A DNA stretch of 58,957 nucleotides from Ruminococcus flavefaciens (lineage in GTDB: Bacteria; Bacillota; Clostridia; Oscillospirales; Ruminococcaceae). Numbering within the stretch: the first letter of the stretch is position 1; each line of letters begins with the position of its first letter. Both the position numbers and the translations under genes were made by a program. The stretch is from assembly GCA_002371825.1 (NCBI GenBank), contig DFHF01000031.1, positions 1 to 58,957 of the forward strand, read 5' to 3'. Shown here one piece after another: positions 48,449 to 56,948 of the stretch. The notes beneath the pieces were generated by a model. That model did not search any database, was not told where the DNA came from, and worked only from the letters and a program-made list of their open reading frames with translations.

Positions 48449-51400
48449 TTACTGTCCCTCATGGAAGAAATAGGGAAGTGCATCGTAGATATAGTGTCTT
48501 ACATGGCCCCACCAGTGATCTCTGCCGTCAGCAACCAGGAAATAGAAGTTGCCCTTTGAGAAATCAGATGTTGTGGTGAAGCGCTTTGTGTCCTGCTTGA
48601 GGGGATTTATAAGTCCCAGCATATTATTGTAAGCAAGATCCTTTGAACCTGTTGCCGCAAATATGAAGTACTCATTCTTTTGGAATCCGGACTTATCTAT
48701 CGCATTCTGAAGTCCTGTAAGTCCGCCCCAGCAATGTCCTGAAAGGGGCATATAATATGCACAGATGTCCAGATTATTGATGAACATATTCCATGTGGAG
48801 CCGCCTCCCATTGAGAATCCGCCGTATGCTCTGTGATATCTGGAAGCCTTCAGATCAGCCTCAGAAGTTGAGTTAGCATATGTTGAATACTTCTTCTCAA
48901 CGAACGGGATTATGCTCTGACGCATCTCGTCCCATACTGTACCTGCGCCCATGTTGTTATCAGGTGCGGGACAGCCGTTGAAGGTGGGAGTGACCACGAT
49001 AAGAGGCTCTAATTCGCCGTTCATTATCATGTGATCCAGGATATTGTGCATCTTTACATCATTGCTGAATATGGTATTCTCATTCTCTCCGCCGCCATGC
49101 ATCAGATAGAAGATATTATACTTCTTGCTGGAATCGTATCCGTAAGGCAGATAAACGTTCAGGCTCTTATTGCCATTGATACCGGTATAGCTCTCCTTGA
49201 TTATCTTTCCGGCCTGTGAACAGGGTTCAAGATACTTATCTGGAGCTGCCTTGAACTGGAGTGCAGAATCATAGATGAAATTGCTTGGCTCCGGCTCAGG
49301 AGTATTATCCGGGAATTCCTTGATATTTCCGAGAACGAACTGCTGTATGAGCACTACATCGTTTATCTCGAATTTACCGCTTCTGTCTACATCAGCTGCA
49401 AGCTCATTGTATTTGCTGTCAAAACCGTCTAAAAGTCCCATTCTTGCAAGTGTGATATCAAAAGCATCGATCCTTCCATCGCAGTCAACGTCTCCACGAT
49501 TTATTGTAGGTGCTTCTCCCGGACCTTCGACCTTGGTACCGGCAACTGCCCCTATGGCTTCATCAATATAGAAGTTTCCTTCTCCCTCTGCTGTCTCAAC
49601 GTAGAGATTCAGGTTTGATGCGTCCTCAGGAATGAGGAAATCAGTATTGGCAAGCTGTATCCATTCGCCCTTTACCGCTGTGCCCTTTGCCACCTTGTCA
49701 TAATGAACAGTTCCTTCTGTATCCTCATACTGAAGTGTCAGGTAGAAAAGCTGTGAATCAGGACCATCAAGGTAGATAACATCTGTACTGAAGCTGTACG
49801 CCTCGCCGGCCTTGAAAGCAGAATTGAGCTTACGGTTCACACCGTTCCATGCTGCTGTTCTATCCTGTACAAGAAGTGCTTCTTTACCTGCATAGGCTGT
49901 TCTTCCGCTGGTAAGGACAGAAGCTGCGCCTCTTCCCTCCCATGAATCGGCAGTTCCCTCAAATGTGCTGTGGAAGTAGTAACCGTTCTCGTCTGGCTCG
50001 ATTATATGTCCGCCCTTGCCGTGGACTGCCTTGCTTCCGTTAGAACCGTTCCATGGTGTACGGTCATACTCAAAGAAATCGATATCAGCATAGCCTCCTG
50101 TTGACTTTGTAGGATAGCTGTAGATACCGCTTCTGTAGCCAGTGAAGAGCTTCAGATCATAACTCATTTTGAGCTCATCACCAAGCTTTGTCCAGTTGTT
50201 TCCGTCATATGAGTAATAGAAATTTGCCTTATCGATATCATTTGACGCACTCTTGTCAGAGTTAACATTGCTGAACTTAAAGTCAACCTTAAGATATACT
50301 TCGTCGCCGCTCAGATCCTTTTCTGCGATCTTCTTATCAGAGGTCTTATCTACTGCATCACCTCCGTTTACCGACATATATATCTTCTTTGCACCGCTGT
50401 CTGTGACATAAACTCCGATATTTCCGTATTTTAACTGGAATGCTGAAAGTCCGGCATGATCTCCGGGCTTCATTCCCTTTGTGTCAAGCTTTATAAAGCT
50501 GCTGCAGGCAGGTCCCTCAGTTCTCATTGTAAGAGTATTTCTTGCATTAAGTATATGACTTGCCATATTGTTGTTATGAAGTCTCAGCCAGCCGTCACGC
50601 TCTGTTACTGACCATGACTTATTGTCCGGATTGTGATTCCACTGCCATTCAAGTGCAAGATCATTTGAAGTGTAGGAGAAGTCATCATCTCCGGCAAGAT
50701 CAGTTCCGGTATAGTTTCCGTCTACAGAAATTGTCAGCGGAGCTTTTCCGTTGACTCCCATCATAGGCCAGCCGTTCTGCCATGTAACAGGTACAAGCAC
50801 CGGTATACGTCCGATAGAACCGTGATCCTGGAACATCATTCCATACCATTTTCCGTCAGGAGTATCCACGATACCGCCCTGTGCAACTCCGCTTCCATAG
50901 GTACCCAGACCGGACTCAAGAACAGTTTTGCTCTCATAATTGCCGAGAAGCTCCTTGGAACGGTAGCAGAGCTCCAGACGGCCGTGACCGCTGGGCCATG
51001 CGATTATGAAAATGTAGTAATAGTCACCTATTTTCTGGATATGTGAACCCTCACCGGTAACATATCCCTGAATATTAGTCTTGAAAAGAGTCTTGTCAAC
51101 TCCGCCCTGCTTGAAGCCGGTCATATCAGAGTTGAACTCCTTGATCTTGATCTCTCCGCCGCCGTAGACAAGATAATTCCTGCCGTCATCATCAAAAAGC
51201 AGAGATGCATCGTGATACATTCCGTTGAGCTCTACCTTTGTCCACTCACCGTTCTCGATGTCTGTTGTCTTATAGATATAAGACTTTCCTGTACCATAGC
51301 TTCCGAAGAACACATAGTACACGCCCTTGTTGTATCTGAGGCTTGCTGCCCACTGTCCGTGAGAGTAGTCGTGCTTGCCGTTTTTAAGATTCTGTACATC

Positions 51401-51703
51401 TCCGTCAGCAAGGGTATCGTATACATAGTTGCATATCTCCCATGATGCAAGATCCTTTGACTTCATTATCGGTGCTCCGGGACTGAAAAACATAGTAGTA
51501 CTTACCATGTAATATGTATCCCCTACACGGATCACATCATCGTCAGGTACATCTGACCAGATCACAGGATTGTTTACCTCTGAAGCTGCTTCGGCTTTTA
51601 ATGCATTGATCTTTCCGCCTGTTCCGCTGAGACCGGATCCCGCAAATACAAGCGTCAGTGCAGCAGCTGTAACTCCTGCTGCCGTCCTTTTTATTATACT
51701 CAT
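48449..51703 (-). CDS. Multimodular secreted GH43 - CBM22-like - dockerin - CE1 esterase
   Basis: 1084 aa. Signal peptide (~1-39: MSIIKRTAAGVTAAALTLVF ...). GH43 five-blade propeller (~45-330): NPVIWSDVPDDDVIRVGDTY with the base Asp, HDASLLFDDDGRNYLVYGG, VTGEGSHIQKIGDYYYIF with the acid Glu. Then a GH43-associated beta-sandwich (~340-560), a CBM22-like module (~575-735: FHSTFEGTADSWEGRG), a dockerin (~745-810) with loops DVDCDGRIDAFD and DVDRSGKFEIND, and a C-terminal CE1 esterase (~820-1084): YLMHGGGENENT, GGFSMGGGST with Ser nucleophile, GRDHWWGHV with His. Predicted to remove xylosyl/arabinosyl side groups and feruloyl or acetyl esters from xylan while attached to a cellulosome-like complex. 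The internal dockerin is typical of ruminococcal enzymes. RBS AAAGGAGGA. Confidence 0.92.
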   Translation of the reverse strand: MSIIKRTAAGVTAAALTLVFAGSGLSGTGGKINALKAEAASEVNNPVIWSDVPDDDVIRVGDTYYMVSTTMFFSPGAPIMKSKDLASWEICNYVYDTLADGDVQNLKNGKHDYSHGQWAASLRYNKGVYYVFFGSYGTGKSYIYKTTDIENGEWTKVELNGMYHDASLLFDDDGRNYLVYGGGEIKIKEFNSDMTGFKQGGVDKTLFKTNIQGYVTGEGSHIQKIGDYYYIFIIAWPSGHGRLELCYRSKELLGNYESKTVLESGLGTYGSGVAQGGIVDTPDGKWYGMMFQDHGSIGRIPVLVPVTWQNGWPMMGVNGKAPLTISVDGNYTGTDLAGDDDFSYTSNDLALEWQWNHNPDNKSWSVTERDGWLRLHNNNMASHILNARNTLTMRTEGPACSSFIKLDTKGMKPGDHAGLSAFQLKYGNIGVYVTDSGAKKIYMSVNGGDAVDKTSDKKIAEKDLSGDEVYLKVDFKFSNVNSDKSASNDIDKANFYYSYDGNNWTKLGDELKMSYDLKLFTGYRSGIYSYPTKSTGGYADIDFFEYDRTPWNGSNGSKAVHGKGGHIIEPDENGYYFHSTFEGTADSWEGRGAASVLTSGRTAYAGKEALLVQDRTAAWNGVNRKLNSAFKAGEAYSFSTDVIYLDGPDSQLFYLTLQYEDTEGTVHYDKVAKGTAVKGEWIQLANTDFLIPEDASNLNLYVETAEGEGNFYIDEAIGAVAGTKVEGPGEAPTINRGDVDCDGRIDAFDITLARMGLLDGFDSKYNELAADVDRSGKFEINDVVLIQQFVLGNIKEFPDNTPEPEPSNFIYDSALQFKAAPDKYLEPCSQAGKIIKESYTGINGNKSLNVYLPYGYDSSKKYNIFYLMHGGGENENTIFSNDVKMHNILDHMIMNGELEPLIVVTPTFNGCPAPDNNMGAGTVWDEMRQSIIPFVEKKYSTYANSTSEADLKASRYHRAYGGFSMGGGSTWNMFINNLDICAYYMPLSGHCWGGLTGLQNAIDKSGFQKNEYFIFAATGSKDLAYNNMLGLINPLKQDTKRFTTTSDFSKGNFYFLVADGRDHWWGHVRHYIYDALPYFFHEGQ

Positions 51704-51890
51704 TAACGTTCCTCCTTTGTTGAAATAAACAACTAATTTTAATAATCCACCATTATTATTATATAGTTTAAACCGAGTCCTTTACAACTCACAAAATACA
51801 GATTCGGTGTAAATTCTGCATATCCTTCCGGTTTTAAGCGCTTTTCCGCCTGTTATCGTCAGCAGCAGAAGAAGTTTTTTCCATTATATA

Positions 51891-51919
51891 TTGCTTTTTT
51901 CTCTTCCTTATGGTATAAT
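51891..51919 (+). promoter_or_regulatory. Promoter of the DEAD-box helicase gene
   Basis: TTGCTT (51891-51896), 17-bp spacer, TATAAT (51914-51919). Confidence 0.68.
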
Positions 51920-51970
51920 TAATAAGTTAAGTGATTGTAAGATAAAATGGTGATCCAGAAAGGATAAATA

Positions 51971-53695
51971 ATGCATTTCAATGAATTGAATCTTTCTCAG
52001 GAACTTATCAGAGCTGTTGACGAACTCGGCTTTGAGGAAATGACTGAGATACAGGAAAAAAGTATCCCGCTGCTCCTTCAGGGGCGTGACGTTGTCGGAC
52101 GTTCAAATACAGGTACAGGAAAAACTGCTGCCTTCGGCATCCCGGCTGTTGAGAGTATCACTCCGGCTGAGAAAAAGACTGCCGCTGTCCTCATCCTCTG
52201 CCCTACCCGTGAGCTTGCTATGCAGGCTGCCGGCGAGATAAGAAAATTCGCAAAGTATAAGGAAGGAGTCCGCACCTGTGCCGTTTTCGGCGGTGCAAGT
52301 ATGGAGAAACAGATATCCGAACTCAAGCGAGGTGCCAATATCGTTATCGGTACTCCCGGCCGTGTTATGGATCACATCCGAAGACGCACCCTGAAACTCG
52401 AAGGCATACGCACAGTTATCCTCGATGAGGCTGACGAGATGCTGAATATGGGCTTCCGTGAGGATATCGAAACCATCCTTGCAGATATTCCTCAGGAGAG
52501 ACAGACTGTGCTCTTCTCAGCTACTATGCCGCCTGAGATAATGGCCCTCACACAGAAGTATCAGACCGATCCGGTGCAGATAAAGATAAAGTCCTCACAG
52601 AAGACTGTTGAGCTTATCAGCCAGTTCTACTTCGAGGTTGCTATGGGAAGAAAGACCGATGCCCTTAAGCTCCTCCTTGCTGCATATTCTCCCTCATCTG
52701 CAATGATATTCTGCAATACAAAAGCTATGGTAGATCAGCTCACGGATGAGCTCATGAAGGCAGGCTTCCGTGCCGCAGGACTTCATGGCGATATGAAACA
52801 GGTGCAGCGTACACAGGTCATGAACAGCTTCAAAAAGCAGGCTGTCGGTATCCTTGTAGCAACTGATGTAGCCGCAAGAGGTATTGATGTAAGCGGTGTA
52901 GACGCTGTATTCAATTATGACCTTCCGCAGGACAACGAATACTATATCCACCGCATAGGCCGTACAGGCCGTGCAGGCAAGAGCGGTGCCGCATATACTC
53001 TTATCACAGGCAGAAGACAGCTTTCAGATCTTCATGCAATTGAAAGATTCACTCATGCTGAGATAAAAGAACTTCCCCTGCCGGATAAGTCAGATATAAT
53101 CTCAATGAAGAAGGACGCTGTGATCGAGCGTATATCATCAGCTGAGGCAAGTCATCATGCCTACGATATCCTTGACAGACTTTCTGCCGCAGGTATCGAT
53201 TACCGTGAAGCTGCTGCCCGTATTATCAACGAGACTCTTCAGAATGAGATAAAAGACCTCCCTGAATTTGATGCAAAGCCGCTCAGAAGCGGAAGAAGAA
53301 ATGGTGCTAAAACTGTAAAGGTGGATATCAGTATCGGCCGCAGCAAGCGTATTGCCCCGAATTTCATCCTTGGCGCTCTTGTTGACGCAACAGGTATGTC
53401 GGGCAGAGATTTCGGCAAGATCGATATATATGATGAACATACCACTGTTGAAGTTCCGGAATCCGAACTGGATTATATAATCGACAGCACTGATTCCATC
53501 AGAATAAACGGTCATCAGGTACAGGTCAAGGCCTGGAAGGGAGTTTCTCTCCCTGAGAAAAAGCAGAAATACTCCCGCAGAGATGATAAGCCCAAATTTG
53601 ACCGCAAGCGCTCCGCATATGGAAGCCGTAAAAGAGCTGATGTCTTTTCAGACTATATACCGGACCGCAAAAAGCGCTCTAAAAAGAGACATTGA
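51971..53695 (+). CDS. DEAD-box RNA helicase (CshA/DeaD type) with DbpA-like RNA-binding domain
   Basis: 574 aa. Q motif (FEEMTEIQEKSIPLLLQGRD), motif I SNTGTGKTAAFG, Ia PTRELAMQ, Ib TPGRVMDH, II VILDEADEML, III FSATMPPEI, IV IFCNTKAMVDQL, V ATDVAARGIDV, VI HRIGRTGRAG are all present. Residues ~450-525 (VDISIGRSKRIAPNFILGAL, GKIDIYDEHTTVEVPE) form the DbpA/CsdA RNA-recognition domain, and the tail is Lys/Arg-rich. Unwinds structured RNA in ribosome assembly and mRNA turnover. Followed after 13 bp by a 61-aa membrane protein, probably co-transcribed. Confidence 0.95.
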   Translation: MHFNELNLSQELIRAVDELGFEEMTEIQEKSIPLLLQGRDVVGRSNTGTGKTAAFGIPAVESITPAEKKTAAVLILCPTRELAMQAAGEIRKFAKYKEGVRTCAVFGGASMEKQISELKRGANIVIGTPGRVMDHIRRRTLKLEGIRTVILDEADEMLNMGFREDIETILADIPQERQTVLFSATMPPEIMALTQKYQTDPVQIKIKSSQKTVELISQFYFEVAMGRKTDALKLLLAAYSPSSAMIFCNTKAMVDQLTDELMKAGFRAAGLHGDMKQVQRTQVMNSFKKQAVGILVATDVAARGIDVSGVDAVFNYDLPQDNEYYIHRIGRTGRAGKSGAAYTLITGRRQLSDLHAIERFTHAEIKELPLPDKSDIISMKKDAVIERISSAEASHHAYDILDRLSAAGIDYREAAARIINETLQNEIKDLPEFDAKPLRSGRRNGAKTVKVDISIGRSKRIAPNFILGALVDATGMSGRDFGKIDIYDEHTTVEVPESELDYIIDSTDSIRINGHQVQVKAWKGVSLPEKKQKYSRRDDKPKFDRKRSAYGSRKRADVFSDYIPDRKKRSKKRH

Positions 53696-53708
53696 GAGGT
53701 GATATATA

Positions 53709-53894
53709 ATGGCTAACAACAAAAAAAGAAAGCATTCTTCCAACGTCAGAAACGTGAATAAGGAAGTCAAAGAAGTACAGCAGACTGTGAACAACAGCAA
53801 GCCTCAGGACGGACGCAAAATGATAATCCGTATAGGTATGCTGGTGCTTGCTCTTATTATGGCAATTGGCGCTGTACTGCCGCTCTTCTTCTGA
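53709..53894 (+). CDS. Small single-pass membrane protein
   Basis: 61 aa. Basic, polar N-terminal half (MANNKKRKHSSNVRNVNKEV) and one C-terminal membrane helix (IIRIGMLVLALIMAIGAVLP), predicted N-in. RBS GAGGTGATAT overlaps the helicase stop region. A terminator follows 23 bp later. Similar short proteins with a charged half and one helix occur beside unrelated genes in Clostridia; function unknown. Confidence 0.65.
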   Translation: MANNKKRKHSSNVRNVNKEVKEVQQTVNNSKPQDGRKMIIRIGMLVLALIMAIGAVLPLFF

Positions 53895-53916
53895 TTTTAA
53901 CTTTATGGATGATCTG

Positions 53917-53943
53917 CTCCCCACAGCTGTGGGGAGTTTTTTT
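53917..53943 (+). terminator. Terminator after the small membrane protein gene
   Basis: CTCCCCACAG (53917-53926) / CTGTGGGGAG (53927-53936), then seven T. Confidence 0.92.
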
Positions 53944-54049
53944 GTTGCCGCCGCTCAGTGATTTTGTGACATTTTCACCGCAGTTTCCGACATATTCCGC
54001 AGGACAAACGCATTATAATATTATCAGACAATGCTTCTCGAGGTGGATA

Positions 54050-54865
54050 ATGGAAACTATTTACGTTGATGTCCTCTTAATTCTCAATATCTATGTGAAC
54101 TTTTTCCTGCTCAGAATAACCGGTGCCATAACCGGTTCGGCTTTAAAAACAAAGAGATGTATCGCAGCCGCAGTCTACGGCAGCTTCTTCTCTCTGCTCA
54201 TTATCGCTCCTGACCTAGGCATTGCTGCCGTAACTGCTATAAAATCTGCCGCCGCTGTAACTATTGTCATGCTCGCCTTCGGAGTACACGGAAAAAAGAG
54301 ACTTCTCAAAGACACAGCTGCGTTCTTCGCAGCAAATTTTATCCTGGCAGGAACTGTCTATGCCGTCTGCTGCTGGCTTAAGCCTGATTTCATACATATC
54401 AGCAATTCTTTCATTTATATTGATCTCTCACTGATAGTGCTCGTACTTTCAACCGCCGGACTCTATCTCGCAGTTTCACTTATAAGACGATTCTCATTGA
54501 CTGATGATGCTTACGGCAGCTGCTTTCATGTGATGATAAGACACAGGGATATCTGCGTTAATTTATCCGGACTGGCTGATACCGGGAACAGGCTAATGGA
54601 TCATTTTTCCGGAAAACCAGTTATTGTCTGTGATAAGGATATCTTCCTGCAAGACTGCGATATCAGTCCTGCCGCACTTCCACGAGGATTCCGTCTTATC
54701 CCCTGCGGCACAGTTTCCGGAAGCAGTATCATTCCCGTTTTTTCACCCGATGAGGTCATTATCACTAATGATTCTTCCGGAGAACGAAAAGCTGTCAGTG
54801 CAGTTATCGGCCTTGGGGAAAGCTCCGGAAAAGCCATTTTCAATCCTGCTATTTTAAAACGATAA
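54050..54865 (+). CDS. spoIIGA: Sporulation sigma-E factor-processing peptidase SpoIIGA
   Basis: 271 aa from ATG 54050 with GAGGTGG just upstream; a frame reaching back to 53909 crosses a terminator and lacks an RBS. Five hydrophobic segments fill residues ~5-150 (METIYVDVLLILNIYVNFFL begins the family's hallmark), followed by an aspartic-protease-like domain with LSGLADTGNRLMDHFSGKPV, the DTGN Asp being catalytic. In the mother cell SpoIIGA, triggered by SpoIIR, cuts the pro-sequence from pro-SigE. Next to sigE, as in Bacillus and Clostridium. Confidence 0.93.
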   Translation: METIYVDVLLILNIYVNFFLLRITGAITGSALKTKRCIAAAVYGSFFSLLIIAPDLGIAAVTAIKSAAAVTIVMLAFGVHGKKRLLKDTAAFFAANFILAGTVYAVCCWLKPDFIHISNSFIYIDLSLIVLVLSTAGLYLAVSLIRRFSLTDDAYGSCFHVMIRHRDICVNLSGLADTGNRLMDHFSGKPVIVCDKDIFLQDCDISPAALPRGFRLIPCGTVSGSSIIPVFSPDEVIITNDSSGERKAVSAVIGLGESSGKAIFNPAILKR

Positions 54866-54882
54866 ATATAAAGGAGTACATC

Positions 54883-55581
54883 ATGAAACCAGTAAAAAAA
54901 ATAATGTCAAAGATCATCTCTCTATTCACCGGCAGCGTTTTCTATATAAACGGTCCGGACACGCTGCCGCCTCCTCTTGATAAACAGGCGGAATCAGAAG
55001 TCTTCATGCGGCTAACAGATAATGACCCGGAAGCAAGAAATACTCTTATAGTTCATAACCTGAGACTTGTGGTGTATATCGCAAAAAAATTTGAATCTAC
55101 CGGAATAGGCCTTGAGGACCTTGTCTCTATCGGTACAATTGGTCTTATTAAAGCTGTGAACACCTTCTGTCCCACTAAGAACATCAAGCTTGCCACTTAC
55201 GCCTCACGGTGTATAGAAAACGAGATACTGATGTTCCTGAGAAAATCCTCTCAATACAGAAATGACCTTTCTATAGATGAACCGCTGAATATTGACTACG
55301 ACGGAAATGAACTGCTGCTTTCGGATGTTCTCGGTACAGATGATGATGTGGTAAATAAGGGCATAGAAACTGAGGCTGAACGGGAAATACTCAGGGAAGC
55401 TGTTTCCGGTCTCTGTGACCGTGAACGTGAGATCATGGAAATGCGATTCGGTCTTATCAACGGCAAGGAACTCACTCAGAAAGAGGTGGCTGACCGTATT
55501 GGCATCTCACAATCCTACATTTCAAGACTCGAAAAAAAGATAATAAAAAAGCTCAGAGTAAAACTCGAAAGCATAGTATAA
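54883..55581 (+). CDS. sigE: Sporulation sigma factor SigE (pro-form)
   Basis: 232 aa. N-terminal hydrophobic/basic pro-sequence (~1-30) ending in VFYINGPDTLPPPL, where SpoIIGA cuts in the Bacillus homologue; region 2 (NLRLVVYIAKKFESTGIGLE, DLVSIGTIGLIKAVNTF) and region 4 (REREIMEMRFGL, TQKEVADRIGISQSYISRLE) intact. Mother-cell-specific early sporulation sigma factor. RBS AAAGGAG, 17 bp after spoIIGA. sigG, the next gene in Bacillus, is absent here; a leftward terminator and a GH130 gene follow instead. Confidence 0.95.
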   Translation: MKPVKKIMSKIISLFTGSVFYINGPDTLPPPLDKQAESEVFMRLTDNDPEARNTLIVHNLRLVVYIAKKFESTGIGLEDLVSIGTIGLIKAVNTFCPTKNIKLATYASRCIENEILMFLRKSSQYRNDLSIDEPLNIDYDGNELLLSDVLGTDDDVVNKGIETEAEREILREAVSGLCDREREIMEMRFGLINGKELTQKEVADRIGISQSYISRLEKKIIKKLRVKLESIV

Positions 55582-55615
55582 AAAATACCGGGCCCGTCAG
55601 GATGACAGACCCGGT
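55581..55615 (-). terminator. Terminator of the GH130 gene
   Basis: ACCGGG (55587-55592) / CCCGGT (55610-55615) with an inner CTGTCA/TGACGG helix on the minus strand, followed by ATTTTTT on that strand. Confidence 0.85.
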
Positions 55616-55624
55616 AATCTTCTC

Positions 55625-56644
55625 TTATCTCAGTCCGATCTCCGTATCACTTTCCGTAAGTGAATCGTATCGGAGTATGTAATCATATATGTCCTGTATC
55701 GTGGTGAATGCGATACCCACATAACTGTCAGCGCATCCGTAATAGATCGCTATGCGTCCGGTATCAGGATCGGTAAGCGCTGCACAGGGGAAGCATACAT
55801 TCGGGACAAATCCCCTCTCCTCATACCACTCCTCAGGTGCAAGAATGTAGTTTGAACAGCGGTGTATTACCTTTGAGGGCTCGTTTATATCAAGGATAGC
55901 CGCTCCTATGCTGTAGACATATCCGTTGCAGGTGTTTACTACACCATGATAAAACAGCAGCCAGCCCTTATCTGTCTCAATAGGAGCTGCTCCGCCTCCT
56001 ATCTTAAGATTCTCCCACCAGTTTTCGGACCTGCCCATTACATGGCGGTGACGTCCCCAGAACTCCATATCAGGGCTCTCTGACAGGAAAATATCACCGA
56101 AGGCTGTATGACCGTTATCGCATGGGCGGGACAGCATTACATAATTCCCGTTGATTTTCCTCGGGAATAATACTGCGTTGCGGTTGTAAGGAAGATAGGG
56201 ATTCTCAAGCCTTGTGAATGTCCTGAAATCCTTTGTGCTTGCTATTCCTATGGACGGTCCATAGCAGTCCTGACACCACATTATGTAATATGTATCATCG
56301 ACCCTGACAAGCCTCGGATCATATGCATATCTTGGCATAAAGGGTCTTCCCTTTTCATCTGTGAACGGTATCTTCTCGGGATCGAATTCCCAGTGTACGG
56401 CATCCTTGCTCCGTCCGAGGTAGATATGAGGGATACCGTCACGCTGTTCGCCTCTGAAAACTCCGATAAATCCGTCCTCGTAAGGCATTACAGCACTGTT
56501 GAATATCCTTGCAACATCAGGAAGAGGGTTCCTGTTTATTATAGGGTTTTCACTGTATCTCCATACAGGCAGCTCATATCCCTCCGGCTTATCCTGCCAC
56601 GGTATATTGCTTCTGCCTTCTCCGATCATCCTTATATCTGACAT
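55625..56644 (-). CDS. GH130 beta-1,4-mannooligosaccharide phosphorylase-type enzyme
   Basis: 339 aa, five-blade propeller of family GH130. Seen: WRYSENPIINRNPLP, ARIFNSAVMPYEDGFIGVFR (~residue 46), AYDPRLVRVDDTYYIMWCQ with the catalytic Asp (~residue 105), LSRPCDNGHTAFGDI, NWWENLKIGGGAAPIET and LFYHGVV. Closest by pattern to the Ruminococcus albus RaMP2 group, which phosphorolyses beta-1,4-mannooligosaccharides to mannose 1-phosphate. No signal peptide: cytoplasmic, acting on imported oligosaccharides. Divergent from galK across an A/T-rich palindrome-containing region. Confidence 0.9.
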   Translation of the reverse strand: MSDIRMIGEGRSNIPWQDKPEGYELPVWRYSENPIINRNPLPDVARIFNSAVMPYEDGFIGVFRGEQRDGIPHIYLGRSKDAVHWEFDPEKIPFTDEKGRPFMPRYAYDPRLVRVDDTYYIMWCQDCYGPSIGIASTKDFRTFTRLENPYLPYNRNAVLFPRKINGNYVMLSRPCDNGHTAFGDIFLSESPDMEFWGRHRHVMGRSENWWENLKIGGGAAPIETDKGWLLFYHGVVNTCNGYVYSIGAAILDINEPSKVIHRCSNYILAPEEWYEERGFVPNVCFPCAALTDPDTGRIAIYYGCADSYVGIAFTTIQDIYDYILRYDSLTESDTEIGLR

Positions 56645-56753
56645 ATCTGTTTCCTCACTCGTATTCAGCTGTATCCTCTGACTTTATTATAAGCAGTCAG
56701 GACGGATTTAACAGCTTTTATTTAATTATCATCAAGTTAATTTATAGCTTTTC

Positions 56754-56814
56754 CTTTAATTAAAGTATACACTATAATTTCAATTAAGTCAATACCTATT
56801 TTCAATTAATTGAA
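56754..56814. promoter_or_regulatory. Pair of A/T-rich palindromes between the GH130 and galK genes
   Basis: CTTTAATTAAAG (56754-56765) and TTCAATTAATTGAA (56801-56814) are perfect palindromes, with a related half-site TCAATTAAG between them (56780-56788). The 304-bp divergent region also holds TATAAT for galK (56909-56914) and TATAAT on the minus strand for GH130 (56691-56686). Candidate shared operators for a sugar-responsive regulator that is not in the window. Confidence 0.45.
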
Positions 56815-56948
56815 TTTTCGGTAAATTCACTAAAAACGAAGGTCTGCTTTTGTTATAGCAAACATCATATTTTTTCCGAAAACTATAGATTTTTTTCACT
56901 TTTTCCTTTATAATAGTATTAGTAACTATTTTTTTGAAAGGAGCCGCT

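Noticed and set aside
53909..54049. N-terminal extension of SpoIIGA
   Set aside because: It starts upstream of the helicase-side terminator at 53917-53943 and lacks an RBS; the family starts at METIYVDV.
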